A DNA stretch of 29,956 nucleotides from JAEDES01 sp964616405 (GTDB taxonomy: Bacteria; Bacillota_I; Bacilli_A; RF39; UBA660), in contig CAZTRE010000014.1 of assembly GCA_964616405.1 (NCBI GenBank), positions 1-29,956 on the forward strand, written 5' to 3'. This document shows positions 6,784 to 15,268 of the stretch, piece after piece (position 1 is the first letter of the stretch; each line of letters opens with the position of its first letter). The position numbers and the translations under genes were made by a program. The notes under the pieces are model-generated. The model ran no database searches, was not told the DNA's origin, and saw only the letters and a list, made by a program, of their open reading frames with translations.

Positions 6784-7586
6784 ATGTAGTGGCAGTTAAG
6801 TTGAAGGTGACAAAAGGGGTATATTTTGCTTCTCCTAATTTAATTGATGTTGAAAAAGGAAGTCTTGTGGTTTTTGAGACAGATAATGGAATACAACTTG
6901 GTGAAATATGTAGCGAGATTCATAAGGAAAAAGAAGAAAATGTTGCTCTTCCATTACCTAAAGTTGTTAGAGTTGCAACAGATCATGATATTGAGGATTT
7001 TAAAGAAAATGAAAAGATTCGAGACAAAGCATTAGATGATGCTAAAAAATTAAGTCAGCAATTGAATTTAGAGATGAATTTTGTAGAAGCATATTATAAT
7101 TTAGATAGATCTCAACTTATTTTTTCATTTTTATCTGATAATCGTGTTGATTTTAGGGAATTAGCTAAGAAGTTGGCTCAAAAATATAAGACAAGAATTG
7201 AACTTAGACAAATCGGAGTGCGTGATAAATCTAAAAAGATTGGTGGATTGGGTCCTTGCGGTTTATTTTTATGTTGTAATTCATTTTTAACAGATTTTAA
7301 TAGTGTTTCCATTAATATGGCTAAAAATCAGTTCTTGGCATTAAATCCTTCAAAGATAAATGGTGTATGTGGACGTTTATTATGTTGCTTGGATTATGAA
7401 AATGATGTATATACAGAGCTTAAGAAGGATCTTCCTAAGATTGGGATGATGGCCGATACCCCTATAGGAATGGGAAAAATTGTATCTGTTGATGTGTTTA
7501 AGAAAACTTATTCTGTAGATTTAAAGGAAAAAGGAATAGTTGAGTTTTCAAAGGATGAAGGTAAAAATAATGGAAGTTCTAAATGA
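6777..7586 (+). CDS. ricT: Y-complex protein RicT (YaaT), PSP1 domain
   Basis: RicT, with RicA and RicF, forms the Fe-S-containing Y-complex that promotes RNase Y-dependent mRNA maturation and affects sporulation, competence and biofilm formation in B. subtilis. The PSP1 domain is clear (GSLVVFETDNGIQLGEI, FREL, GVRDKSKKIGGLGPCG). Conserved Cys clusters CGLFLCCNSFL and CGRLLCCLDYE are present and are thought to take part in cluster binding. 269 residues. It overlaps holB upstream and trmN6 downstream. yabA, which encodes the negative regulator of DnaA and follows ricT in B. subtilis, is absent here. Confidence 0.94.
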   Translation: MVDVVAVKLKVTKGVYFASPNLIDVEKGSLVVFETDNGIQLGEICSEIHKEKEENVALPLPKVVRVATDHDIEDFKENEKIRDKALDDAKKLSQQLNLEMNFVEAYYNLDRSQLIFSFLSDNRVDFRELAKKLAQKYKTRIELRQIGVRDKSKKIGGLGPCGLFLCCNSFLTDFNSVSINMAKNQFLALNPSKINGVCGRLLCCLDYENDVYTELKKDLPKIGMMADTPIGMGKIVSVDVFKKTYSVDLKEKGIVEFSKDEGKNNGSSK

Positions 7587-8301
7587 TATTTTAGGTTATA
7601 AAGATAGAAAAATATATCAGGATACTGATTGTTTTTCTTTTTCGCTTGATAGTGTAATGCTTGCTAACTTTGCGACTATAAGATTAAGAGATAAAAAAAT
7701 AGTTGATTTGGGTTGTGGAAACGGAGTTATTCCTTTAATTCTTTCGCTTAGAACCGATAAGAAAATAATAGGTGTAGAAATTCAAGAAAAAATGGCTAAT
7801 ATGGCTATTAATTCTATTAAATATAATAATCTAAGTAATCAAATAGAGATTATTAATAGTGATATCAAAAATTTAGGTGGGGGCAAATTTATTGAATCCT
7901 TTGATTTAATTACTTGTAATCCGCCATATTTTAAAGTAAATGAGAAAAATTTTTTTAACGAGAGTTATGAAAAGATGCTTGCTAGACATGAAATAGGGAT
8001 AAATTTAGAAGATTTATGTGCAATAGCTAAGAAATTGTTGAAAAATAATGGAAATTTTGCTATAGTACATAGACCTGAAAGATTAGTAGATATTTTATTT
8101 GAATTTAGGAAAAATAATATTGAACCTAAACGCATTCAATTTGTATATGAAAAGATTGCTAAGGGATCTATATTGGTTTTAGTGGAAGGTCAAAAAAATG
8201 GAAGAGCAGGTTTAAAGATAGAAAATCCTATTGTAATGTATAATGATGATGGTACAATGACTAATGAATATGCTAATTTACAAGTAGAGGTGAGAAAATG
8301 A
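7570..8301 (+). CDS. trmN6: tRNA1(Val) (adenine37-N6)-methyltransferase-like protein (YabB)
   Basis: A class I SAM-dependent methyltransferase of the TrmN6/YabB family, which methylates adenine 37 of tRNA-Val. Motif I is VDLGCGNGVIPLILSLR, the acidic loop is IGVEIQ, and the catalytic NPPY is in LITCNPPYFKVNE, as expected for N6-adenine enzymes. I choose the ATG at 7570 (MEVLNDILGYKD) because GAAGG lies 7 bases ahead and because the family begins here; an in-frame ATG at 7540 would add ten unlikely residues. It overlaps the end of ricT in another frame and its stop overlaps the start of rsmI. The target tRNA is inferred from the family. Confidence 0.9.
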   Translation: MEVLNDILGYKDRKIYQDTDCFSFSLDSVMLANFATIRLRDKKIVDLGCGNGVIPLILSLRTDKKIIGVEIQEKMANMAINSIKYNNLSNQIEIINSDIKNLGGGKFIESFDLITCNPPYFKVNEKNFFNESYEKMLARHEIGINLEDLCAIAKKLLKNNGNFAIVHRPERLVDILFEFRKNNIEPKRIQFVYEKIAKGSILVLVEGQKNGRAGLKIENPIVMYNDDGTMTNEYANLQVEVRK

Positions 8302-9146
8302 GTCAAAAAAGTTATGATGATAGTTCAAGTTTATATTTAATACCTACACCAATTGGAAATTTGGATGATATTACAGTTAGGTCATTGAAAACTTTGGAAA
8401 GTGTCGATTTTATATTGTGTGAGGATACAAGAGAAACCGGTAAACTACTTAGTAAATACCAAATCAAGAAGAAATTGGTTAGTTGTCATGAATTTAATGA
8501 GGATAAAATAAGAGATTATGTTGTGGAAGAATTAAAAAATGGTAAAAATATTGGTTTAGTAACAGATCAAGGAACACCAATTATTAGTGATCCAGGGTAT
8601 ATTGTTGCTAAGGAAGTAATTAAATGTGGGTTTAATGTTGTTAGTTTACCTGGTGCGACAGCTTTTGTACCAGCTTTGACTGTGTCCGGAATTAATCCTT
8701 CGCCATTTATGTTTTATGGTTTCTTAAATGCAAAGGAATTAAAAAGAAAAAAAGAATTGCAAGCATTAAAATCTTTTAAATATACGATGATTTTTTATGA
8801 AGCACCTCATCGTTTGAAAGATACATTAACTGATATGTTAGAAATTTTTGGAGATAGAAATGTTTCAATTAGTAGAGAAATTTCGAAGATTCATGAGGAA
8901 GTATTACGTGATAAAATTAGTAATTTGATAGATTGTGCTGATAGTCTTAAGGGTGAGTTTGTAGTTGTTGTAGAAGGTAATGATCAAGTTGTAGATTATT
9001 CTAATATGACAATTGTTGAACATGTTAAATTGTATATTGATGAGTCAATTAGCGAAAAAGAGGCTATTAAAATTGTAGCTAAAGAAAGAAATGTAGCCAA
9101 ATCAGTTATTTATAAAGAGTATCATGAAAATATAAAAAAACAATAA
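8298..9146 (+). CDS. rsmI: 16S rRNA (cytidine1402-2'-O)-methyltransferase
   Basis: RsmI adds the 2'-O-methyl group to C1402 in the decoding centre of 16S rRNA. The tetrapyrrole-methylase fold is recognised by YLIPTPIGNLDDITVRSL, CEDTRETGKLLSKY, GLVTDQGTPIISDPGY and SLPGATAFVPAL. 282 residues, normal length. The ATG overlaps the trmN6 stop (ATGA), with GAGGTGAGA ahead of it, so this is the last gene of the holB-ricT-trmN6-rsmI chain. yazA, which lies between trmN6 and rsmI in B. subtilis, is missing. Confidence 0.96.
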   Translation: MSQKSYDDSSSLYLIPTPIGNLDDITVRSLKTLESVDFILCEDTRETGKLLSKYQIKKKLVSCHEFNEDKIRDYVVEELKNGKNIGLVTDQGTPIISDPGYIVAKEVIKCGFNVVSLPGATAFVPALTVSGINPSPFMFYGFLNAKELKRKKELQALKSFKYTMIFYEAPHRLKDTLTDMLEIFGDRNVSISREISKIHEEVLRDKISNLIDCADSLKGEFVVVVEGNDQVVDYSNMTIVEHVKLYIDESISEKEAIKIVAKERNVAKSVIYKEYHENIKKQ

Positions 9147-9149
9147 AAT

Positions 9150-9165
9150 TATTTCCCGGGAAATA
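9150..9165. promoter_or_regulatory. Noc-binding-like site 5, upstream of pth
   Basis: TATTTCCCGGGAAATA is perfect, and the palindrome extends to 22 bp (9147-9168). It sits in the 61-base gap between rsmI and pth, 42 bases before the pth start, without a parS partner. Confidence 0.78.
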
Positions 9166-9207
9166 ATTTGTAAATAATCAAATTTAGAAATAATTTGAGG
9201 TGATTAA

Positions 9208-9777
9208 ATGAAATTAGTGGTTGGATTAGGAAATCCAGGAAAAGAATATGAAAAAACGCGTCATAATATCGGCTTTTTATTTGTGGATAATTATATTTTG
9301 AGTAAAAACTATATAGGAAATTGGAAATCAAAATTTAATGGTTTGTATTTTGAGGTAAATATAGGTGGAGAAAAAGTTATCTTTGTAAAACCACAATCTT
9401 ATATGAACTTATCAGGTGGTGTAGTCAGTCAATTTGTGAATTTTTTCAAGATTGATATTAACGATATACTTGTTATTTCTGATGATTTAGATTTACTAGT
9501 AGGTAATTTTAAATTGAAAAGTAAAGGCTCTTGCGGTGGTCATAATGGTTTACGCGATATTGAAAGATGTTTAAATTCCCAAGACTATAAAAGACTTAAG
9601 ATTGGAATTTCTAACGATAAAGAATTAGATACTAAAGATTATGTGTTGGGTAATTTTTCTAAATCTGAATTAGATGTTTATAAGATATTGTTTAACAAGC
9701 TAAATATTGTTTTAGATGAATATTTTTGTATGGATTTTACAGATTTAATGAGTAGATATAATAGTAAGAATAGGTGA
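9208..9777 (+). CDS. pth: Peptidyl-tRNA hydrolase
   Basis: Pth releases tRNA from prematurely dropped peptidyl-tRNAs. The family signature is complete: GLGNPGKEYEKTRHNIGFLFVD with the catalytic His, FVKPQSYMNLSGG, ISDDLDLLVGNFKLKSKGSCGGHNGLRDI and RLKIGI. 189 residues. GAGGTGATTAA precedes the start. mfd follows after 4 bases, the same pair as in B. subtilis, but there the pair lies further along, after spoVG-gcaD-prs-ctc. A local rearrangement has moved it next to rsmI. Confidence 0.97.
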   Translation: MKLVVGLGNPGKEYEKTRHNIGFLFVDNYILSKNYIGNWKSKFNGLYFEVNIGGEKVIFVKPQSYMNLSGGVVSQFVNFFKIDINDILVISDDLDLLVGNFKLKSKGSCGGHNGLRDIERCLNSQDYKRLKIGISNDKELDTKDYVLGNFSKSELDVYKILFNKLNIVLDEYFCMDFTDLMSRYNSKNR

Positions 9778-9781
9778 TTAG

Positions 9782-12700
9782 ATGAAATTATTTGATCAAT
9801 TTGTTTCTGTAGATATAAAAAAGAACATGGGTATTGCTGGTCTTACCGATGAGTTTTTTTGTGTTTATTTGAATAATTTATATGAGCAGTATAAAAAAAA
9901 CTTATTAGTAGTAGTAAATTCGTTGTTTGAGGCTAACCAATTGTTTTCTTCATTAAAGAATTATAATAATAATTGTTATTTATTTCCGATGGATGATTTT
10001 CTTACTAGTGAGGCATTGGCTATAAGTCCAGACTTACAAATAACAAGATTAGAGACTGTTAATGAAATTATTAAGGGAAAACCATTAATTATTATTACAA
10101 ATTTAATGGGATATTTGCGATTTTTACCTACGAAGCAATGCTATAAGAAAAGTGTTATATCTTTAAAGGTTGGAGATGTTATAAAACCACAGAATTTAGT
10201 TGAACATTTAAATAAGATAGGTTATTGCCGGGATACTTTAGTAACTAAAACTGGGGAGTTTGGTGTACGTGGATTTGTAATTGATATTTTTCCAGTTGAT
10301 GAAGAATTACCAATTCGTATTGAGTTTTTTGATGATGAAATTGATTCAATTAGAAATTTTGATCCAGAGACGCAAAAGTCATTATCTAATACTAAAGAGG
10401 TAGTAATTAAACCTTATTTTGAATTTATATGTGATGGAGAAGTACCTGTTGAAAAATTTGGTAAACAAAAATATTTGCCTGAATTTGGAGAGGTTTCTTC
10501 TATTTCTGAATATTTAGAAGATAATATAACTATATTTAAAGATTACGAGCAACTAGAATTTGCATTTGGGCAGATTTTAGAGGAAGTCGTAACTTATAAA
10601 GTGTCGAAGGATGTTGATTTTAATGGCAATTATATGTTTAATTTTTCTGATTTAAAATGTGAATTTCCGCTTTATTATTTGTCTATTAATAATGTAGTTA
10701 ATAAACGTTTGATTTCTTCTTTTGTAGACTTTGGTGTAAGAACTATTAATAATTTTGCTGAGGATGCTAAGGTAATAAATGCATTTATAAGAAAAGCACT
10801 TGAGGAAGAAAAGACAATTGTAATATGTTTAAAGAAGCATCAACTCCGTAGTATTGTAAAAGTACTTAATATGAAGGTTGTGGAAAGTAATTTTAGTAAT
10901 ATAAAACTGGGAATGGTTAATTTAATTGAGGGGGAGATTAACCAAGGGTTTATGTATAATAGCTTAGTTGTTTTATCTGCAAATGAATTGTTTATGATGA
11001 ATAATGCGAAGAAGAAATATAAAACTAAATTTAAGTATGCAGTTGGAATTAATGATATTAATAAACTTAGTGTCGGTGATTATGTTGTGCATAATATACA
11101 TGGGATTGGTGTATATAATGGTATTAAAACTTTAACTCTTAATGGTATAACAAAAGATTATTTAGAAGTTTTATATCAAGGTAAGGATAAGATTTATATC
11201 CCTGTTGAAAAAATTGATTTATTAGCTAAATATTCTGGTAAAGAGGGAGTTTCACCTAAAATTAATAAGTTAGGTGGAACGGAGTGGAGTAAAACTAAGG
11301 CTCGTGTTAAAAATAAAGTAAATGATATGGCAGATAAACTCTTAGCCCTTTATGTAGAGAGAGAGTCACGTAAGGGATTTGCATTTTCACCAGATTGCGA
11401 TATGTTATGTGATTTTGAACAGGATTTTCCATATGAGCTAACAAGGGATCAAGTTCACGCTATTAAACAGATTAAGGCAGATATGGAACTATCTGTTCCT
11501 ATGGATAGATTACTATGCGGTGATGTAGGATTTGGTAAGACAGAAGTGGCATTTGTAGCTGCTTTTAAAGCCATTTTGGATTCAAAACAAGTATTATTTT
11601 TATGTCCGACAACAATTTTGTCTAATCAACATTATGAAAATGCTAAAGTTAGGTTTGGAAATTTTCCTGTATCTATAGGGCTTTTAAACAGATTTACTTC
11701 GCCGAAAGAGGAAAAGAGAATCTTAGAGGGATTAAAAGATGGAACAATTGATATTGTTTTTGGCACGCATAGGTTACTTAGCGATGATGTTAAACTTAAA
11801 GATTTAGGTTTGCTTATTATTGATGAAGAGCAGAGATTTGGGGTTGTTCATAAAGAAAAAATTAAGCAATATAAGACGAATGTTGATGTTTTAACTCTTA
11901 CTGCGACACCAATTCCTAGAACATTGCAAATGTCATTGGTGGGAATTAGAAGTTTATCTTTAATTGAGACTCCACCAATGAATAGGTATCCTGTCCAAAC
12001 TTATGTTGTTGAAGAAAATAAACAAATTCTAAAGGATGCTATATATAAAGAGTTATCTAGAAATGGACAAGCATTTATTTTGTATAATAGAGTTCAATCT
12101 ATTAATGAAGAACGAGATAAAATTAAGAGTTTGGTTCCGGAAGCTAGGGTGGCTGTTGCGCATGGTCAAATGACCAAGAATGAATTGGAAAATGTTATTA
12201 TTGATTTTACTAACCATGAATTTGATGTCTTAGTTTGTACAACTATAATTGAAACAGGAATCGATATTCCTAATGTTAATACACTAATTATTATGGATGC
12301 AGATCGTTTTGGATTAAGTCAGTTATATCAAATAAGAGGTAGAGTTGGTCGAGGCGATAAGTTTGCTTATGCGTATTTAATGTATCAACCATTTAAATCT
12401 TTAACTGAAACTGCTATAAAACGTTTAAATGTTATTAAAGAATTTACAGAGCTTGGAAGTGGTTTTTCTATTGCAACTAGAGATTTATCAATTAGAGGAG
12501 CTGGTGATATTCTAGGTAGTGAACAAGCTGGTTTTATTGACTCTGTTGGAATTGATTTGTATTTAAAAATGCTTAATGAAGAAGTTGCTAAAAAGAAAAA
12601 GGTTTCTTTAGATATAGGAAACGATGAAGATGATAAACAACCTCTACTTAATGTTACTACACACATTGATGATAGTTATGTAAGTGAAGATGAGTTAAAG

Positions 12701-13099
12701 ATTGAGATTCATAGAAAGATAAATGAGATTGATTCAAAAGAAAAATTTGATGAGGTTAAGCTAGAATTAGAAGATCGTTTTGGTAAGTTAAATGAAGATA
12801 TTATTATTTATATGTATGAAGAGTGGTTTGAAAAATTAGCGTCTAAAGTTAAACTAGAAAAGGTACATCAAACTAAAAATTCTATTGAATTGGTATTTCC
12901 GATGGCTGTTGTTGAGAAAATGGATACTGAAGAATTATTTATGGATGCATTTAAGGTGTCTAATATGTTTAGGTTTGTAAGCAAGGGGAGTAACTTGATA
13001 ATTGTTCTTGATATTATTAAGTTGGAAAAACATCCTGTTTATTATTTAGTTGAATTTCTTGATAAAATTTATAGTAAATTTGGAAATTCTATTGACTAA
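9782..13099 (+). CDS. mfd: Transcription-repair coupling factor
   Basis: Mfd pushes RNA polymerase off lesions and recruits UvrA. At 1105 residues it is near full length. In order: a UvrB-like N-terminal module (TRLETVNEIIKG, GEFGVRGFVIDIFP), a CarD-like RNA-polymerase-interacting domain (GDYVVHNIHGIGVYNG, YIPVEKIDLLAKY), then a RecG-like translocase with Walker A (CGDVGFGKTEVAF), Walker B DEEQ (LIIDEEQRFGV), TATPIPRTL, and QIRGRVGRG (motif VI). A C-terminal TRCF domain ends in YYLVEFLDKIYSKFG. It is probably co-transcribed with pth. Confidence 0.97.
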   Translation: MKLFDQFVSVDIKKNMGIAGLTDEFFCVYLNNLYEQYKKNLLVVVNSLFEANQLFSSLKNYNNNCYLFPMDDFLTSEALAISPDLQITRLETVNEIIKGKPLIIITNLMGYLRFLPTKQCYKKSVISLKVGDVIKPQNLVEHLNKIGYCRDTLVTKTGEFGVRGFVIDIFPVDEELPIRIEFFDDEIDSIRNFDPETQKSLSNTKEVVIKPYFEFICDGEVPVEKFGKQKYLPEFGEVSSISEYLEDNITIFKDYEQLEFAFGQILEEVVTYKVSKDVDFNGNYMFNFSDLKCEFPLYYLSINNVVNKRLISSFVDFGVRTINNFAEDAKVINAFIRKALEEEKTIVICLKKHQLRSIVKVLNMKVVESNFSNIKLGMVNLIEGEINQGFMYNSLVVLSANELFMMNNAKKKYKTKFKYAVGINDINKLSVGDYVVHNIHGIGVYNGIKTLTLNGITKDYLEVLYQGKDKIYIPVEKIDLLAKYSGKEGVSPKINKLGGTEWSKTKARVKNKVNDMADKLLALYVERESRKGFAFSPDCDMLCDFEQDFPYELTRDQVHAIKQIKADMELSVPMDRLLCGDVGFGKTEVAFVAAFKAILDSKQVLFLCPTTILSNQHYENAKVRFGNFPVSIGLLNRFTSPKEEKRILEGLKDGTIDIVFGTHRLLSDDVKLKDLGLLIIDEEQRFGVVHKEKIKQYKTNVDVLTLTATPIPRTLQMSLVGIRSLSLIETPPMNRYPVQTYVVEENKQILKDAIYKELSRNGQAFILYNRVQSINEERDKIKSLVPEARVAVAHGQMTKNELENVIIDFTNHEFDVLVCTTIIETGIDIPNVNTLIIMDADRFGLSQLYQIRGRVGRGDKFAYAYLMYQPFKSLTETAIKRLNVIKEFTELGSGFSIATRDLSIRGAGDILGSEQAGFIDSVGIDLYLKMLNEEVAKKKKVSLDIGNDEDDKQPLLNVTTHIDDSYVSEDELKIEIHRKINEIDSKEKFDEVKLELEDRFGKLNEDIIIYMYEEWFEKLASKVKLEKVHQTKNSIELVFPMAVVEKMDTEELFMDAFKVSNMFRFVSKGSNLIIVLDIIKLEKHPVYYLVEFLDKIYSKFGNSID

Positions 13100-13145
13100 T
13101 TATTTAATTCCTTGTTAAAGTTAATATGCTAGGAGTGAGGCAATA

Positions 13146-13796
13146 ATGATTGATACATTAGAGGAATTTAAGAAACAGCATTTTGAAAATTATAGGAAAG
13201 CAATTATGGAAATTATTCGTAATAATACTGATGTATTAGTAGATGAAGATATTATGTCGTTGCTTAGAAAGCCTCCGCTTGATTCTATGGATGCCATAAA
13301 GACTAAGTATTTGGACTTGGCAAAGAAGAATAAAATTGTACTTAATACGGTTAAATTAGATCAAATGCTCGAAGATTATCGAAAGGAAATTTCGAAGTGC
13401 TGTAAGGAAATAAAAGAAATTAGGGTCGTTGCGTTAGAAAAGATTGTAGGGACAACAGAATTTACTAAAGAAACAGATATAATTAAATTTAATAAAAAGG
13501 ATTTTGCAGGTATTAACAAAAAAATAAAAAAAACTGTTAAGGACAGATTACAAAATGCAGCTGAAAAAAATATTATAAAGAATGTTAATACTGTATTTAC
13601 ATCGGCGGTTAATGATGAAGTTAAGAAAAGAATAAGTAGCGAAGTTGTTAAATTTGTAAAAGGATCATATCAAAGACAATTACTAGAAAATATAGATTTT
13701 AAAATTTTGGTTAAAGATACAACTTTGGCTAATGGGGCTAAAGAACAAGGGGAGCGACATTTATTTACTTTAGCTAATTCACATATTTTTAAGTAG
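13146..13796 (+). CDS. Hypothetical protein, Lys-rich and mostly helical
   Basis: I do not recognise this 216-residue protein. There is no signal peptide or membrane segment, so it is probably cytoplasmic. It is rich in Lys and Glu and looks alpha-helical. Notable stretches are RKPPLDSMDAIKTKYLDLA, the Cys pair in ISKCCKEIKEIR, and a Lys-dense segment INKKIKKTVKDRL. The start follows AGGAG with 10 intervening bases. It lies between mfd and the ZIP transporter, a spot occupied by sporulation genes (spoVT, yabM) in B. subtilis, but nothing in the protein shows a sporulation role. Base composition matches the neighbours, so recent transfer is not suggested. Confidence 0.75.
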   Translation: MIDTLEEFKKQHFENYRKAIMEIIRNNTDVLVDEDIMSLLRKPPLDSMDAIKTKYLDLAKKNKIVLNTVKLDQMLEDYRKEISKCCKEIKEIRVVALEKIVGTTEFTKETDIIKFNKKDFAGINKKIKKTVKDRLQNAAEKNIIKNVNTVFTSAVNDEVKKRISSEVVKFVKGSYQRQLLENIDFKILVKDTTLANGAKEQGERHLFTLANSHIFK

Positions 13797-13805
13797 AAAA
13801 GGATT

Positions 13806-13825
13806 AAGAAATTAATTCTTTTTTT
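13806..13825 (+). terminator. Weak candidate terminator after the hypothetical gene
   Basis: AAGAA and TTCTT can pair around ATTAA and are followed by more T. The stem is only 5 AT-rich pairs, so this is a weak call. Confidence 0.3.
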
Positions 13826-13874
13826 AACGTATTATTTATTTATACATACGATATGATAGCGGAGGATATTGGTA

Positions 13875-14639
13875 ATGAATATTATATTGTATTGTATTTT
13901 AGGTATTTTAATACCTTTTGTTGGAACTTGTTTAGGAAGTTTCTTTGTATTTTTTTTTAAAAATAATTTAAGTGATAATTTTCATAAAGGTATGATTGGG
14001 ATAGCAGTAGGCGTAATGTTAGCCGCTAGTGTTTGGTCATTAATTATTCCGTCAATTGAAATGGCTAGTGGTCAGTATAAAATGGAATGGTTTCCTACAG
14101 TAGTAGGGTTAGTTCTTGGGGTATTATTTTTAATTTTAGTTGATTTATTATCTAAGAAAATTGAAATTAGTAAACAGTCTGGTAAATTAAATATGCTATG
14201 GTTTTCTGTTACTTTGCATAATATTCCTGAAGGAATGGCTGTTGGAGTTTGCTTTGCAGGGGTTTTAGCAGGTAATGCAGGTGTTAGTTTGATAAGCGCA
14301 TTAGTACTGGCATTAGGAATTGGTATTCAGAATATTCCTGAGGGAGCCATTATATCTATGCCGGCGTATACAAAAGGTAGTTCTAAAAATAAAGCTTTTT
14401 TCTCAGGTGTAATATCTGGTGTTGTGGAACCAATTGCGGCGGGATTGACAATTATTTTATTAAAAATAGTTGTTCCATTATTACCATATTTATTATCGTT
14501 TGCAGCGGGAGCAATGATATATGTTGTTGTAGAAGAATTAATTCCAGAACTTCATGAGAATAGCTCTAATAAAGTGGGAATAATTAGTGTTATAATAGGT
14601 TTTATCATTATGTTAATTTTAGATGTAAGTTTAGGTTAA
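13875..14639 (+). CDS. ZIP-family metal transporter
   Basis: A 254-residue membrane protein of the ZIP (GufA/ZupT-like) family that imports divalent metals, probably zinc. The two metal-binding signatures are LHNIPEGMAVG and IQNIPEGAIISMP in neighbouring helices, and VEELIPELH occurs near the C-terminus. Eight or so hydrophobic segments are apparent. I choose the ATG at 13875 since GGAGG (13861-13865) lies 9 bases ahead; the upstream TTG at 13869 is too close. No metal-responsive operator (Zur-like) was seen. Its metal specificity cannot be read from sequence. It has no counterpart at this place in B. subtilis. Confidence 0.9.
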   Translation: MNIILYCILGILIPFVGTCLGSFFVFFFKNNLSDNFHKGMIGIAVGVMLAASVWSLIIPSIEMASGQYKMEWFPTVVGLVLGVLFLILVDLLSKKIEISKQSGKLNMLWFSVTLHNIPEGMAVGVCFAGVLAGNAGVSLISALVLALGIGIQNIPEGAIISMPAYTKGSSKNKAFFSGVISGVVEPIAAGLTIILLKIVVPLLPYLLSFAAGAMIYVVVEELIPELHENSSNKVGIISVIIGFIIMLILDVSLG

Positions 14640-14668
14640 ATATGAAAAATTTGGGTAAAATACAATTA

Positions 14669-14695
14669 TTAGCACTTTAGATTGACAAGTGCTAA
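14669..14695. promoter_or_regulatory. CIRCE element (HrcA operator)
   Basis: TTAGCACTT-N9-AAGTGCTAA is a perfect 9-9-9 inverted repeat. It is one base per arm from the canonical CIRCE (TTAGCACTC-N9-GAGTGCTAA). HrcA binds such sites and represses heat-shock genes until misfolded protein titrates GroE. The right arm overlaps the -35 of the hsp20 promoter. Confidence 0.93.
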
Positions 14696-14710
14696 TAAAA
14701 GTGGTATTAT
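14682..14710 (+). promoter_or_regulatory. Sigma-A promoter of hsp20 embedded in CIRCE
   Basis: TTGACA (14682-14687), an exact 17-base spacer and TATTAT (14705-14710) with TGG ahead of the -10. The -35 lies in the loop and right arm of CIRCE, so HrcA binding would block RNA polymerase. The predicted leader is about 95 bases, long for a small chaperone gene. Confidence 0.85.
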
Positions 14711-14810
14711 GAAAATGTAGTAAGAAGAGACAACCTCTTTTACTATGAGGTATTATGTTGTATTTGTGCTACCATTCGTTGTAACACACTATGAAAGGAA
14801 GATGATATAT

Positions 14811-15233
14811 ATGATGATAGTACCAAGAAGAAATAGAGGATTTGATTTATTTGATGATTTTTTTAAAGAAGATGATTTCTTTTCAAGTAAACAATCAAGT
14901 CTAATGAAAACGGATATTAAAGAAGCAAAAGATAAGTATGTTATAGAAGTTGATTTACCTGGTTGTGCTAAGGAAAATATTAATTTAGAGTTAAATAATG
15001 GTTATTTAGAAATTTCTGCAAAAGTGGAAAAAGAAAATAAGTCTGGTGATGATGAGAGATATATTCGTCAAGAAAGATTTATTGGTGAATGTTCTAGAAG
15101 CTTTTATGTGGGTGATCAAATAACTCAAAAAGATATTGCGGCAGAATTTAATAATGGAATTTTAAAAATTGAGGTTCCTAAAATTGAAGAAGTTGAAGAA
15201 ACACCAGAATCTAAACGCATAGAGATTAAATAA
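14811..15233 (+). CDS. Small heat-shock protein Hsp20 (alpha-crystallin family)
   Basis: An ATP-independent holdase chaperone of 140 residues. N-terminal MMIVPRRNRGFDLFDDFF and the following Phe/Asp-rich segment (KEDDFFSSKQ) are like clostridial Hsp18. The alpha-crystallin domain runs from about residue 34 (MKTDIKEAKDKYVIEVDLPG) to the conserved FNNGILKIEVPK. The C-terminal tail has an I-X-I motif (RIEIK). The start at 14811 has AAAGGAAG about 10 bases ahead; longer in-frame starts upstream would add a hydrophobic stretch foreign to the family. HrcA control is predicted from the CIRCE promoter, and a strong terminator follows. Confidence 0.94.
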   Translation: MMIVPRRNRGFDLFDDFFKEDDFFSSKQSSLMKTDIKEAKDKYVIEVDLPGCAKENINLELNNGYLEISAKVEKENKSGDDERYIRQERFIGECSRSFYVGDQITQKDIAAEFNNGILKIEVPKIEEVEETPESKRIEIK

Positions 15234-15241
15234 TTTAAAGA

Positions 15242-15267
15242 GATCAATCGTAAGATTGGTCTTTTTT
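15242..15267 (+). terminator. Intrinsic terminator of hsp20
   Basis: GATCAATC and GATTGGTC pair (one G-T wobble) around GTAA, followed by six T. It isolates the heat-shock unit from spoVT. Confidence 0.85.
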
Positions 15268-15268
15268 A

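Noticed and set aside
7540..7569. Upstream ATG as the start of trmN6
   Set aside because: The extra ten residues (MSFQRMKVKI) are not family-like and only the 7570 ATG has a well-spaced ribosome-binding site.
9282..9290. Perfect DnaA box (TGTGGATAA, minus strand) inside pth
   Set aside because: It is explained by codons of the conserved VDN stretch. It is about 117 bases after a Noc-like site, with no repeated arrangement.
12385..12666. Antisense open frame opposite mfd
   Set aside because: It lies wholly within conserved mfd coding sequence on the other strand and shows no start signals.
14745..14810. Longer hsp20 start giving a hydrophobic N-terminus
   Set aside because: It would put a membrane-like segment on a soluble chaperone and lacks a ribosome-binding site; the sequence is better read as untranslated leader.
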